Positions 1-7,733 of a DNA stretch of 60,096 nt are shown one piece after another. Numbering within the stretch: the first letter of the stretch is position 1; the number at the start of each line of letters is the position of its first letter. The translations under genes and the position numbers were made by a program. Source of the DNA: an uncultured Clostridia bacterium (GTDB taxonomy: Bacteria; Bacillota; Clostridia; UMGS1883); the NCBI GenBank assembly GCA_947630975.1, contig CANRJP010000004.1:1-60096 (forward strand), given 5' to 3'. The notes beneath the pieces were generated by a model. It worked only from the letters and a program-made list of their open reading frames with translations. It was not told the DNA's origin and did not search any database.

Positions 1-79
1 CATTTTATTTTCCCCTTTCTTGTCTTCTATTATATCATTTCCCTTTTTTCTTGTCCACTTTTTTAGTATACATCCAGAA

Positions 80-370
80 TTTACATACAAATACATCAGC
101 GAGACAGAGGAATGCCCATTTGACAAAGAACTACGACGGCTTGGCATTGGACACAAGCTGATACCGCCGAGGACGCCATGGCACAATGGGAAGGTTGAGA
201 GAAGCCACAGGAACGATCAAAGGTACTTTTACAACTGGGAGACATTCCGCAGCGTTGAGGAACTGAACGCGAAACTGGAGGGACATTTAGCATGGAGCAA
301 CAACAAACCGATGCGAACGCTGAAAGATAAGAGTCCGATCCAGATTTTAGATGAGAAGATGAGGGAATAA
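80..370 (+). pseudogene. Transposase fragment (DDE/rve integrase core, C-terminal part)
   Basis: The reading frame encodes the last third of an IS481/IS3-type transposase. It shows a PPRTPWHNGKVERSHRNDQ block carrying the catalytic glutamate of the DDE core and a C-terminal NNKPMRTLKDKSPIQIL motif typical of the family. The N-terminal part with the first two aspartates is missing. Upstream of about position 75 the sequence turns into pyrimidine-rich low-complexity DNA, so the apparent longer frame is not transposase. It is a degraded insertion sequence in host DNA upstream of the tRNA operon and cannot be active. Confidence 0.75.
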
Positions 371-377
371 GGGCGCG

Positions 378-438
378 GCATTGAGTGGGCTTTCTCGCTT
401 TCGCCCTACGGGCTCAAGCTCAAAAGCCCACTCAATGC
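378..438. terminator. Inverted repeat after transposase remnant
   Basis: A 16-bp perfect inverted repeat (GCATTGAGTGGGCTTT at 378-393 and its complement at 423-438) follows the transposase stop codon. It may be a terminator or a remnant of the insertion-sequence end. No long T-run follows directly. Confidence 0.4.
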
Positions 439-529
439 AAATACCATACCGAATATTTTCTTTTTTTGAGGAAATTGGTTCATATCTATTGACATCACAG
501 ACGAAAAATAAAAAAATGATAAAAAAGGC

Positions 530-558
530 TTGACAAACCTTGAAAAATTTGCTATAAT
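530..558 (+). promoter_or_regulatory. Promoter of the tRNA operon
   Basis: TTGACA (530-535), a 17-bp spacer and TATAAT (553-558) make a perfect sigma-A promoter 12 bp upstream of the first tRNA gene. Confidence 0.85.
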
Positions 559-570
559 AAATCTCGTCAT

Positions 571-644
571 GCGGGTGTAGTTCATCGGTAGAATACCAGC
601 CTTCCAAGCTGGCTAGGTGGGTTCGACTCCCATCACCCGCTCCA
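571..644 (+). tRNA. tRNA-Gly (TCC)
   Basis: The acceptor stem GCGGGTG pairs with CACCCGC. The anticodon loop CTTCCAA gives anticodon TCC, a standard GTTCGACTC T-loop is present and CCA is encoded. It is the first of five host tRNAs. Confidence 0.95.
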
Positions 645-651
645 CATTTAT

Positions 652-728
<77 letters not shown>

Positions 729-803
729 CTTTTTTCGCCGCAAAGCGGCACTCAGGCAGACCTTCCTTTTTGGAAGAGGGGGATTATGAGCCTGAGGATA
801 TAT

Positions 804-881
804 GGTGGGTATAGCGCAGTTGGTTAGCGCGCCAGATTGTGGCTCTGGAGGCCCTGGGTTCGAATCCCAGTACCCACCCCA
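804..881 (+). tRNA. tRNA-His (GTG)
   Basis: The acceptor stem GTGGGTA pairs with TACCCAC, with the extra G-1 at 804 opposite discriminator C878, the histidine identity element. The anticodon loop TTGTGGC gives GTG and CCA is encoded. Confidence 0.95.
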
Positions 882-966
882 CTTTTGCGAGATTCCGGCT
901 CACCGGAGTTTTAACGGTGACTGTTTCATTCTTTAAGGCGGTTCTGCCTGAAATGCCGTTCAATTT

Positions 967-1043
967 TGGGCTGTAGCCAAGTCGGTGAAGGCACCAGACT
1001 TTGACTCTGGCATTCGCAGGTTCGAATCCTGCCAGCCCAGCCA
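967..1043 (+). tRNA. tRNA-Gln (TTG)
   Basis: The acceptor stem TGGGCTG pairs with CAGCCCA. The anticodon loop CTTTGAC gives TTG and CCA is encoded. Confidence 0.94.
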
Positions 1044-1089
1044 CCGGTTAAGAGGGACGTTGCAGTTTTGCTTGTCTCCTTAACCATAT

Positions 1090-1165
1090 GAGCCATTAGC
1101 TCAGTTGGCAGAGCACCTGACTTTTAATCAGGTTGTCCCGGGTTCGACTCCCGGATGGCTCACCA
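1090..1165 (+). tRNA. tRNA-Lys (TTT)
   Basis: The acceptor stem GAGCCAT pairs with ATGGCTC. The anticodon loop CTTTTAA gives TTT and CCA is encoded at 1163-1165. No terminator belonging to the tRNA operon follows directly; phage DNA appears to begin at its CCA end, making this the likely integration target. Confidence 0.95.
1160..1165. other. Proposed attL core (tRNA-Lys 3' end)
   Basis: TCACCA here also occurs at 56752-56757 inside the serine integrase gene. Joining the left side of this site to the right side of the other places a strong terminator (56765-56807) directly behind tRNA-Lys, which is what an intact tRNA operon should have. The short core fits a serine integrase. The junction is inferred, not proven. 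Confidence 0.5.
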
Positions 1166-1247
1166 TTGCAAACACTCACGAACACCAAATTGTGTGGTTC
1201 CTTCACGTTTTTGCATTAAACGTGAAAATACCAGACAGATGGTAGGT

Positions 1248-1280
1248 AAAAAGCACCCAAAGATGATTTGGGTGCTTTTT
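1248..1280. terminator. Bidirectional terminator at left end of prophage
   Basis: A 14-bp stem, AAAAAGCACCCAAA with its complement around the loop GATGA, is flanked by A and T runs. It lies just past the stop of the last gene of the leftward phage operon and would end that transcript. Confidence 0.85.
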
Positions 1281-1284
1281 ATCG

Positions 1285-1677
1285 TTATTTTTGACCTTTT
1301 TTTGTTTCCGCAGATAATACCTTGTCCACGAAATCCGTTTTAGGGTTGTAATACCGATTTTCAAGTTTTCCTTCAGCTTTTCGCACTTCTCCCAATAACC
1401 GTTGCAATGCATGAATTACATCGGTGTTATCGGCCACCCATGCCCGTATAGGCGCTAAGACTGACAAAGTATCTTTAGCTGTCCTACGTTCTTGCCTTAC
1501 GGTTCGCATTGCCTTACCTAATCGGGCAAAGTCGTAAAAATGCAAATCTTCGAGTTCAATCATGTGTTCTATGTCACACAATTTGTTATTTGCGTCTTCT
1601 AAATCCGCGTCAATTGTATGTTCAGTGCATGACCGCAAAAACGAAAGAAAAGATGCTATGTTCTCGCTATAACTCAT
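1285..1677 (-). CDS. Hypothetical phage protein, helical (130 aa)
   Basis: This is the last gene of the leftward accessory operon; its stop is followed at once by a strong terminator. The product is predicted mostly alpha-helical and charged, with a lysine-rich C-terminus and no recognisable catalytic motif. The start overlaps the end of the preceding gene by 4 nt, as expected for translational coupling. I do not recognise a function. Confidence 0.75.
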   Translation of the reverse strand: MSYSENIASFLSFLRSCTEHTIDADLEDANNKLCDIEHMIELEDLHFYDFARLGKAMRTVRQERRTAKDTLSVLAPIRAWVADNTDVIHALQRLLGEVRKAEGKLENRYYNPKTDFVDKVLSAETKKGQK

Positions 1678-1919
1678 ACGCTCCCTTCCTTGTACACAAA
1701 AGTAGGGTATCCAGCACGTTCAAGGGCTTGCACGTATTCATCCGGCTGCCCATTTTTTGTGTAGCCCTCCTCCACCAATTCGCAGTCAGAAATTTTAGCA
1801 ACTGAAGGAAAAGGATAGCCGCAAGGAATAAGATATCCCAAATCATTATTAATTCCGCACACGACCCAGGTTTCCCCAGTAGGCCGGTGGTAAACAATAT
1901 CATTCGGTCTTATCATCAT
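1674..1919 (-). CDS. Small conserved phage protein (about 80 aa)
   Basis: Start ATG-ATG follows a GGGAGG ribosome binding site, so the upstream in-frame extension is unlikely. The sequence (MIRPNDIVYHRPTGETWVV, then CGYPFPS and ISDCELVEEGYTK) looks like a small beta-rich protein recurrent in gut Firmicutes phages, to my recollection without known function. It overlaps both neighbours by 4 nt. The 22 nt at 1749-1770 are identical to 8273-8294, in another reading frame (see findings). Confidence 0.75.
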   Translation of the reverse strand: MMIRPNDIVYHRPTGETWVVCGINNDLGYLIPCGYPFPSVAKISDCELVEEGYTKNGQPDEYVQALERAGYPTFVYKEGSV

Positions 1920-2131
1920 CTGTCCTCCCACCTCCCAACTATCCTCAGCGGACAAAAATCTTGACGTCTTTTTCGCCAGCTCGTGTCCTCAAACTCGAGC
2001 AACGTCAACTTACAAAATGCTTTGGTGAGATAGCTATAGGGGCAAATGAGACAGCTCGTGGGCATTTCGTCCCATTTCATCACCACTACCACCTTGCCAA
2101 TCAGCTCCGCGCTGGTAACTGTGTCATTCAT
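1916..2131 (-). CDS. Cys-rich small phage protein (71 aa)
   Basis: Start ATG has an AGGAG site 7 nt upstream and overlaps the stop of the Lar-like gene. The N-terminal half (GKVVVVMKWDEMPTSCLICPY, C-x2-C, then later cysteines and a CPLR motif) resembles the N-terminal half of the AbrB fusion at 4548-4925, which has the same LxGxVIVVxxW..PxSCxxCP pattern. Both are probably small metal-binding modules from one phage family. Function unknown. Confidence 0.65.
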   Translation of the reverse strand: MNDTVTSAELIGKVVVVMKWDEMPTSCLICPYSYLTKAFCKLTLLEFEDTSWRKRRQDFCPLRIVGRWEDR

Positions 2132-2298
2132 TTTTTCGCTCTCCTGTTCCATTCTTCTATCGCTACTGCCTTTTGTTCTTCCCTCACAAATGAAAAAATC
2201 GCTTCGCATTTACTGCATTTGAACGTTATCATGCCCATGAACGGCGTCATATTTATTTTGCCCCCGCAAAAGGGGCAGGGCTTTAATTGTTCATTCAT
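2128..2298 (-). CDS. Lar-like restriction-alleviation zinc ribbon (56 aa)
   Basis: This short frame starts ATG-AAT-GAA and ends in a TGA overlapping the next ATG. It encodes a zinc ribbon with CPFCGG near residues 8-13, CSKC at 28-31 and a C-terminal AIEEWNRRA. That arrangement is the signature of the Lar family of phage and prophage proteins, named for relieving type I restriction in E. coli. Only the fold and family are visible here; an anti-restriction role is an inference, supported by the neighbouring methylase. Confidence 0.75.
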   Translation of the reverse strand: MNEQLKPCPFCGGKINMTPFMGMITFKCSKCEAIFSFVREEQKAVAIEEWNRRAKK

Positions 2299-2560
2299 TG
2301 TCTGTCACCTTTCGCTTGAATTGCTCCGATTGCGGGCAGGTCGCCCAGTGAGGGACAAATCCTGTGCCGGTGGCCTTGCTCGGGTCGTCTGTGTATTCGC
2401 AGGATATAACTTCTCCGTTTGGTGTTACGATTTTCTTTTTTCCTGAACGTGGTTTTTCAATGTAGTATACGGGGGTCTCATTGCATGGCATCGACTTCCC
2501 CGTGTCGGTTTGTATCCATACAATGGCCGCTCCGCAGCCCTTACAGTTTGATGTTCTCAT
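2291..2560 (-). CDS. Phage zinc-ribbon-like protein (89 aa)
   Basis: The N-terminus reads CKGCGAAIVWIQTDTGKSMPC, a C-x2-C plus distal Cys module, and a later HWATCPQ completes a possible four-ligand metal site. The start is preceded by GAAAGGAG and the 3' end overlaps the Lar-like gene by 8 nt. It resembles a small zinc-finger family common in Firmicutes phages. Role unknown. Confidence 0.75.
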   Translation of the reverse strand: MRTSNCKGCGAAIVWIQTDTGKSMPCNETPVYYIEKPRSGKKKIVTPNGEVISCEYTDDPSKATGTGFVPHWATCPQSEQFKRKVTDNE

Positions 2561-2600
2561 CTCTTATATTCTCCTTTCTCCCGTGTAGGGCGGGCTGCCC

Positions 2601-2975
2601 TCAACCCTCCGTCTGCCTTTCCTCCCTCTCCGGCAGCTCGGCGATCTGGCGGGCGAGGGCGGCGGCTTCGGCCCAGTCGCCATTACGAACTGCATCCGCC
2701 CATTTATTATAGGCACCGTCTCCCATGCAGAAATTATCATTCCTATTGTTTTCTGTCCCCCATAATACTGGACATAATGTACATCGCGATCCAAGGTCCC
2801 CCTTTTCAATTACATATTGACAACAATAACAATGGGCAAATGGCGCGTTTTTTTGCCCAGTTCCAATGAATATAAAATATTCTATTTTCCCTATTGCGCG
2901 TTTCCGATGCGTCGTCTCGTCCGCTATCCACCGCCACATCTTGCGGTGGTTGGCTATTGCTTCCTGCTTGGTCAT
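2601..2975 (-). CDS. Hypothetical phage protein with cysteine cluster (124 aa)
   Basis: The start chosen is the ATG overlapping the stop of the MazG-like gene (MTKQEAIANHRKMWRWIADE); the longer in-frame extension is antisense-like noise. The protein has an N-terminal helical segment, a central HCYCCQYV...CTLCPVLWG cysteine cluster that could bind zinc, and a helical acidic C-terminus. I recognise it only as a recurring gut-phage protein without assigned function. Confidence 0.7.
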   Translation of the reverse strand: MTKQEAIANHRKMWRWIADETTHRKRAIGKIEYFIFIGTGQKNAPFAHCYCCQYVIEKGDLGSRCTLCPVLWGTENNRNDNFCMGDGAYNKWADAVRNGDWAEAAALARQIAELPEREERQTEG

Positions 2976-3313
2976 TCTTTCACCGCCTCTTCCAGCCGCC
3001 GAAGTTTGACGGCCACGGCCTTGCCAAGCGTTTCGTTTGAGATGTTTTCTATCAACTGAATGTACCGTATGCCGATCAGCACATCGGCACATTCCTCTAC
3101 CAGTCCCAGACGGCCACCCTTGCCGCGAAGGGTTTTGGAAATCTCCTGACTCAGCTCCGCCAGTTCTTCCATGGCAATTATCATTTGCAGGTGACCGCAC
3201 GGATTGCTGCCATCGTCTGTGGACATGATACTCGCCGTTAAAATGGCGTTGGCTTCTTTTTCAGACAGCCGTTCGGCGGAGCGAAGCAATTTTTCAAATT
3301 CTTTCCTGTTCAT
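2972..3313 (-). CDS. MazG-like nucleotide pyrophosphohydrolase domain protein
   Basis: The central segment AMEELAELSQEISKTLRGKG followed by GLVEECADVLIGIRYIQLI carries the E-E-x-x-E ... E-x-x-D-V-L pattern of the all-alpha MazG/dUTPase-like NTP pyrophosphohydrolases. These magnesium-dependent enzymes hydrolyse (d)NTPs to monophosphates and are used by phages to adjust nucleotide or alarmone pools. It starts in a 4-nt overlap with the preceding gene. Substrate not predictable. Confidence 0.75.
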   Translation of the reverse strand: MNRKEFEKLLRSAERLSEKEANAILTASIMSTDDGSNPCGHLQMIIAMEELAELSQEISKTLRGKGGRLGLVEECADVLIGIRYIQLIENISNETLGKAVAVKLRRLEEAVKE

Positions 3314-3729
3314 TCTTCCTCCACCATCTTTCTTACATCTTCATAAAATTTCACCACATCCGGTGCGGCTGCCTCGGCGGCCTCTATCGTAGGGAAGCAG
3401 TTGCCCATAAGAATATAACCAAGCTCAACCTCTCCCCCTAAGTATGTTGAGCTTTGAACACCGGCAGGTTCGCCTTTGTATATACAAACCGTCCAATACT
3501 TTTGTCCCATCTTCGGTCTCCACGGTCGGCGGACAATTTCTCTTTCGCCGCATAGTAGTTTTACGAAAGCAATCAGTTTTGATGTATATTCGGCGCCTCC
3601 TGCTGTCATCATTAATCCTTCTTCTTCGGTCAACCTGTACTTTACACCCTTCATCCCCTCAACCTCAAACTCTTCCCCCGGCTCCACGCCGAGCATTTTT
3701 GCGATCTCAGGTATATAATTTTTAGCCAT
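3310..3729 (-). CDS. Hypothetical phage protein (139 aa)
   Basis: The start is the ATG with GGAGG nine nt upstream (MAKNYIPEIAKMLGVEPGEEF); the ATG three codons earlier abuts the Shine-Dalgarno and is unlikely. The product is a soluble alpha/beta protein of a type frequent in Clostridia phages and mobile elements, function unknown to me. It overlaps the MazG-like gene by 4 nt. Confidence 0.7.
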   Translation of the reverse strand: MAKNYIPEIAKMLGVEPGEEFEVEGMKGVKYRLTEEEGLMMTAGGAEYTSKLIAFVKLLCGEREIVRRPWRPKMGQKYWTVCIYKGEPAGVQSSTYLGGEVELGYILMGNCFPTIEAAEAAAPDVVKFYEDVRKMVEEE

Positions 3730-3744
3730 TATCCTCATCCTCCG

Positions 3745-4545
3745 TCAAATATACTTGGCGTACTGTGTGCTTATACCCCTGATCCATTCTTCGTCCACAT
3801 TGTTCAGGTATGTACTCCACGCGCTCTCGTTGCCGTTCCACCACCAACCACGGCTTTTAATTGCTACAATTAGCTGTCTCTGCGGTCGCATAACAAACTT
3901 GATGAACGCCCTGTCCTTATATCTATACGCCGTGAAATTCGCGTCCTCAAAGAACGTCTCCCTTTTCGCTACAACAAGCGTCCCGGCTTTTGCCGCCTCA
4001 TACAGCTTATAGATGTTGCTGTTTTTACGCCATTTTGTTGTAGGTTGATATTTCTCGAACAACTCCGCGAAATTGTCCGGGGCAAGCAAGGCAAGTTTTA
4101 TCAAGATAGTGTCAAGCCCAAAACCTCCATTGTTGGCACAATGCTCCGCCAGTTCGACAAGATACTGAGCGTCGTCCGCGTCTCTGTTTGCGTCCTCGTT
4201 TGCCTCCTCGATTTGGCGTTCAAGATCATCAAACCAATCACAAAAATCGCTCGAAAGTTTTAGAATTTTATCACTGCGGTCGAGCTTCTTTGCGTTATAG
4301 TTTGAGAAGCCAGCCACCATTACGGACACGTGCCGGGCTTCGTGTGACAGCATCTCCGACCACTTATCGTGTAGCTTGTCCAGCAGCTTCCGCTTTTTCT
4401 CATCGCTTATGTTCCAACTAAGGATTTTTTCAGCATATACGTGATAATCGTGGTTACTCGTGTCACCTCTCGTCCCACTCATACTGTTGTTATTTGCCGA
4501 CCAAATGTCGTCTTTGTTTAATTCTTTTATGGTTAAGTCAATCAT
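3745..4545 (-). CDS. Hypothetical phage protein (266 aa)
   Basis: The N-terminal half is helical and very charged. It includes HDYHVYAEKILSWNISDEKK and KWSEMLSHEARHVSVMVAG, giving a possible SHEARH metal or ligand site. The C-terminal half is beta-rich and ends in a tryptophan-rich SRGWWWNGNESAWSTYL motif. It lies between the AbrB-like and MazG-like genes in a tightly packed operon. I do not recognise the family. Confidence 0.65.
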   Translation of the reverse strand: MIDLTIKELNKDDIWSANNNSMSGTRGDTSNHDYHVYAEKILSWNISDEKKRKLLDKLHDKWSEMLSHEARHVSVMVAGFSNYNAKKLDRSDKILKLSSDFCDWFDDLERQIEEANEDANRDADDAQYLVELAEHCANNGGFGLDTILIKLALLAPDNFAELFEKYQPTTKWRKNSNIYKLYEAAKAGTLVVAKRETFFEDANFTAYRYKDRAFIKFVMRPQRQLIVAIKSRGWWWNGNESAWSTYLNNVDEEWIRGISTQYAKYI

Positions 4546-4547
4546 AG

Positions 4548-4925
4548 TTATGCCCTCCCTTTTCGTATAATGATAATCCCATTAGATTTGTCTGTGTATA
4601 TTGCAACCATATTTCCCCATTCAATACCGCATTCCTTCAAAGCGGTTTTCGGAATAGCAACTCGACCCAGGTCATCTATTTGACGTATTATGCCTGTGTC
4701 GTTCATACTGGCTGGACCGTCCGTTTGTACAATGTATAATGGACAATTTGCCGGGCAAGTTTGACAATCAGCAAGTGAATGATCCCATCCACCGCCACCA
4801 ACTACACAAAATTCTCCTGGACGCCTGAAAAACGGACAATCTGTGCAGCTCCCCGGTAGGCTGCCCCATCCGGGCACGACAATAACTTGACCGAGCAGGG
4901 CGTTCGCATTAATTTCATTTGTCAT
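4548..4925 (-). CDS. Cys-rich/AbrB (SpoVT) fusion protein
   Basis: The first about 70 residues are cysteine-rich (SCTDCPFFRR, CQTCPANCPLYI), suggesting a metal-binding module shared with the gene at 1916-2131. The last about 45 residues (IRQIDDLGRVAIPKTALKEC and onward) form a swapped-hairpin AbrB/SpoVT DNA-binding domain, the type found in transition-state regulators and antitoxins. The start overlaps the stop of the macro domain gene. It may be a local transcription regulator of this operon. Confidence 0.7.
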   Translation of the reverse strand: MTNEINANALLGQVIVVPGWGSLPGSCTDCPFFRRPGEFCVVGGGGWDHSLADCQTCPANCPLYIVQTDGPASMNDTGIIRQIDDLGRVAIPKTALKECGIEWGNMVAIYTDKSNGIIIIRKGRA

Positions 4926-5413
4926 ATCTCGCGCCTCTCTTTTTCCCAATATATAATCAATGTTAACACATCTGAATTACCAAAAACGTCCACAATTATG
5001 TCTTTAACTCGTTCCCAATCGCCGCCCGCTATTCCGCATCCAATATAACCAGGTATGCACACCGGTAAATGCCGTTCTTCTGCCTCACGGCGTAAGTCCA
5101 TAAAACAAGTGCGCATGGCGACATAATTTGTAAGGCACGGGTCTAATCTGCGCATAGTGCTGTTTTGACAAAACATATTTGCCACGATAAGTCCGTTTGG
5201 ACAAACTATATATTGATTTGTACCAAGTAAAGAGGAGCCTTTTGTTTGGCATAATTCAGCGTACTTTGCATACTGCTCCGGTGTAAAAAGCTGATCCTGA
5301 ATTGCGTAAGCTATCCCAGCGCCCATAACACCGTGAAAATTACACTGATGGCAAATTATTCCCTGTCCATCACGGATTAAATCACCTGTTATCTCTCTTA
5401 TCAATACAATCAC
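4922..5413 (-). CDS. Macro domain protein (ADP-ribose binding/hydrolase)
   Basis: The whole 163 aa is one macro domain. ITGDLIRDGQGIICHQCN is followed by HGVMGAGIA, the ADP-ribose contact loop, and by PGYIGCGIAGGDWERV, the second ligand loop. Such proteins remove ADP-ribose from proteins, DNA or ADP-ribose-1''-phosphate. It overlaps the methylase gene upstream and the AbrB fusion downstream by 4 nt each. The same phage carries two ADP-ribosyltransferase-like proteins at 37-39 kb, so an eraser or self-protection role is plausible but unproven. Confidence 0.85.
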   Translation of the reverse strand: MIVLIREITGDLIRDGQGIICHQCNFHGVMGAGIAYAIQDQLFTPEQYAKYAELCQTKGSSLLGTNQYIVCPNGLIVANMFCQNSTMRRLDPCLTNYVAMRTCFMDLRREAEERHLPVCIPGYIGCGIAGGDWERVKDIIVDVFGNSDVLTLIIYWEKERREI

Positions 5414-7119
5414 CCTTCCAATAACATAACATTGCTTCCAACAACCGGGGCTAAAAAATATGCGGCCCGTGTTAAGACTTTATTGTATGCCGCTTCGCCC
5501 TGAAAACTATCCACTACCGTTTTTTCTTCTGTATCCATCTCCGTGTAGCTCTTTTTCCCATAGCTCGGAGGAAGCCAGCCGCGATGCTGTGCGGCATGAA
5601 TATTAAAGCGTTCGATTAGATCAGGACAGGTAAATGTTAGGTGAACAGTCCCTTTTTTGTAAAACGTGGCATCGAAAAATCGGCATTCGATTTTCTGTGT
5701 AATACCGGCAGCAAAATGCGTTTGCAATTGCCGCCATAGGTCAACTTCACGGGTCATGTGCCCGTCAAAATAATTTAAAATTTTTTCGATGTCTTCCAGT
5801 ACGTCGCGCGCCCTATATGCGTCAGGTAGACCGCTCCACGAGCTAAAAATGCCACTTGTCGGTATAATAACCTTTTTACCTATTTTGTGAGCAGCGTTTG
5901 TTTTCCAGCCGTTATAATAATGCCTGTTTTTAGAACATTCCGGATACCATGTATGCTCCGCGGTCAACCGGTCAAACATAACCTCGATTTCGTCTTCTAT
6001 ACCGCTTTTAACCTTTGCATTCATTTCGGCAACAAGGGTTTGGATATTAAATTCGGTAAAATCATAATCTTTTAACCGGTCAATCTGTGTACGATATTCA
6101 TCCTGTAATTTGCTCGTCAATTTGCCAATAAATTTAGGATTGGCTAAAAGTGCTTTCCAATATTTAAACCGAATGCCGGTAATATAAGAGTTGACAGTGA
6201 CGTCATCGTGGTGCCGACCCGCGCGCATAGACAGTTTCAGTATGCCGGGAGCGTTTTCCTCAAAACGGGAAGTAATATACGGTTGAAGTGCCCGGTATTG
6301 ACGTATAATTTCTAATCCGGCTTTCACTTCCATGTTAAACCTGGCTATCGCGGCTTTTATGTAATCGCTGACTTCCAAATCTGTTACATCTTCAACAGAA
6401 AAATCTTCATATTTTTCTGCCTGAACAAGTTTGTCCCAAATGCTACTATCCTCATGCGGCGCGTCTATATGCACACGCACTATAGCAATCTCTACATCCG
6501 TCTGTCGTTCAGCATGGGAAAAAGCACCGTTAACGTATTGAATTTTTGCACCGTATTTAGCGAGTTGCCTTTTCAATTCTTTCCGTGTAGCACTCCACGG
6601 ATTTTTAATCGTCTCGGCATTGAGAATACAAACAATGCTTCCACCATAACGCTGTACCTCCAATGCCTTTAACAGGTGTTTATCTCCCGTGGAAAACGGC
6701 GGATTCATGACAATCAAATCGTACCGTTTATATGAATTAAAGGTTAAGAAATCATCATGTATCACGTGAATACCATCCCTAAAAAAGGTTTCAAGCTCTG
6801 TGCCACGATCATATTTAGTGCGGCGGTCTGGACCTTGTAGCTGGTCCCGCATTTTCTGTTCCCGCTCTGCTGAGAAATTATATTTAAGTATCTGTCTCAG
6901 GTTCGGGTCAAGTTCTATACAGTCTACGTCTAAAGAGTTATAAAGATTTTTTTCCACACGGGCAATTTCGCGGAGTATATCGCCCTTACCTGCTGAAGGT
7001 TCCAAGATGGTACGTATGTATCTCCAATCCACGTCTTCTAACATCTTTTTAGCCAGTTCGCAGGGCGTGGGATAAAATTCACTGGTTTGCGCATTTTCAA
7101 CGTAGGTCAACGTATTCAT
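5410..7119 (-). CDS. N6-adenine DNA methyltransferase with DUF4942-type C-terminus
   Basis: The N-terminal 220 residues form a class I SAM-dependent methyltransferase: YPTPCELAKKML, the SAM loop EPSAGKGDI (about 40-48), IELDP and the catalytic NPPF (139-142) typical of adenine-N6 enzymes. The following about 350 residues match the DUF4942 type I associate with phage and plasmid methylases. RBS AAAGGAGGG precedes the ATG. It is second in the gene order of the accessory operon after the clamp-like gene. It probably masks phage DNA from restriction; the target site is unknown. Confidence 0.85.
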   Translation of the reverse strand: MNTLTYVENAQTSEFYPTPCELAKKMLEDVDWRYIRTILEPSAGKGDILREIARVEKNLYNSLDVDCIELDPNLRQILKYNFSAEREQKMRDQLQGPDRRTKYDRGTELETFFRDGIHVIHDDFLTFNSYKRYDLIVMNPPFSTGDKHLLKALEVQRYGGSIVCILNAETIKNPWSATRKELKRQLAKYGAKIQYVNGAFSHAERQTDVEIAIVRVHIDAPHEDSSIWDKLVQAEKYEDFSVEDVTDLEVSDYIKAAIARFNMEVKAGLEIIRQYRALQPYITSRFEENAPGILKLSMRAGRHHDDVTVNSYITGIRFKYWKALLANPKFIGKLTSKLQDEYRTQIDRLKDYDFTEFNIQTLVAEMNAKVKSGIEDEIEVMFDRLTAEHTWYPECSKNRHYYNGWKTNAAHKIGKKVIIPTSGIFSSWSGLPDAYRARDVLEDIEKILNYFDGHMTREVDLWRQLQTHFAAGITQKIECRFFDATFYKKGTVHLTFTCPDLIERFNIHAAQHRGWLPPSYGKKSYTEMDTEEKTVVDSFQGEAAYNKVLTRAAYFLAPVVGSNVMLLEG

Positions 7120-7132
7120 GTAGCACCCTCCT

Positions 7133-7685
7133 TTAACATTCCTTTGCCCAGGGTACAGATTTACTACTGATGGGGCAAATTAGGGCCCTCCGTGTAGGGG
7201 TTGAAACAACCATTGATCTGTTTTCACCGTATAACGAAAGTTTCACAGCGCGTTCAGTGAGAAACGCGGAAAAAGAGTTGACGAGCTTTGCGGGATCAAA
7301 AAAAAGTCGTAGCTATAGCCGGGTCTGTCGGTATTGATTTTAAGAGATCGGGAAATCGATTTACAGACACAGGGTAGGTGGTGCAGGTTTCCGCTGTTTG
7401 AACAGTGACACTATTTTCCGTAGCAGATATATCTGCGTATACACCTTTTTTCCCAATAGGTTTAATATACGGTATAAACATCGTCCCTTCATCTCCGTTT
7501 ACGCAAGATACTGTAACAGTACCAAAAGCAAATTCGTTTGTTGCGATTGCTGTTACGGTATTACCGTTGCAGCATAATTTAATCATAGTCAATTCCGGTC
7601 GAGTGCCAGCCAATTTTTTATTAATGAAATTTTTGCTTGTCTGCATTATAGCATCAAAAGCATCATGATGTAAACGAATTGTCAT
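7133..7685 (-). pseudogene. Sliding-clamp-like (DnaN/beta-clamp) phage protein, frameshifted
   Basis: The frame starting at 7685 (RBS AGGAGG) encodes a beta-clamp-like domain and stops prematurely at 7296. If one base of the eight-residue A/T run at 7298-7305 is removed, translation continues into DPAKLVNSFSAFLTERAVKL and ends near ALICPISS at 7133, giving about 184 aa with the expected clamp-like C-terminal half. So this is one gene broken by one extra base in a homopolymer. Sequencing error, slippage or genuine inactivation are all possible. A phage clamp-like subunit would suit the phage family A polymerase. Confidence 0.65.
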
Positions 7686-7733
7686 TGTAAATTCCTCCTG
7701 TTTTCGATTTAAAAAATTATTTGAATACTCTTA

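Noticed and set aside
1090-1165. Integration of the prophage by a tyrosine integrase into tRNA-Lys
   Set aside because: No duplicated tRNA 3' end is present near 56.7-57 kb; only a six-base identity, which suits a serine integrase better. The tyrosine integrase lies outside the proposed right junction.
2601-3200. Long reading of the minus-strand frame starting at 3200
   Set aside because: The first 75 codons overlap the MazG-like gene in another frame and lack protein-like composition; the start at 2975 with coupled ATGA overlap is better.
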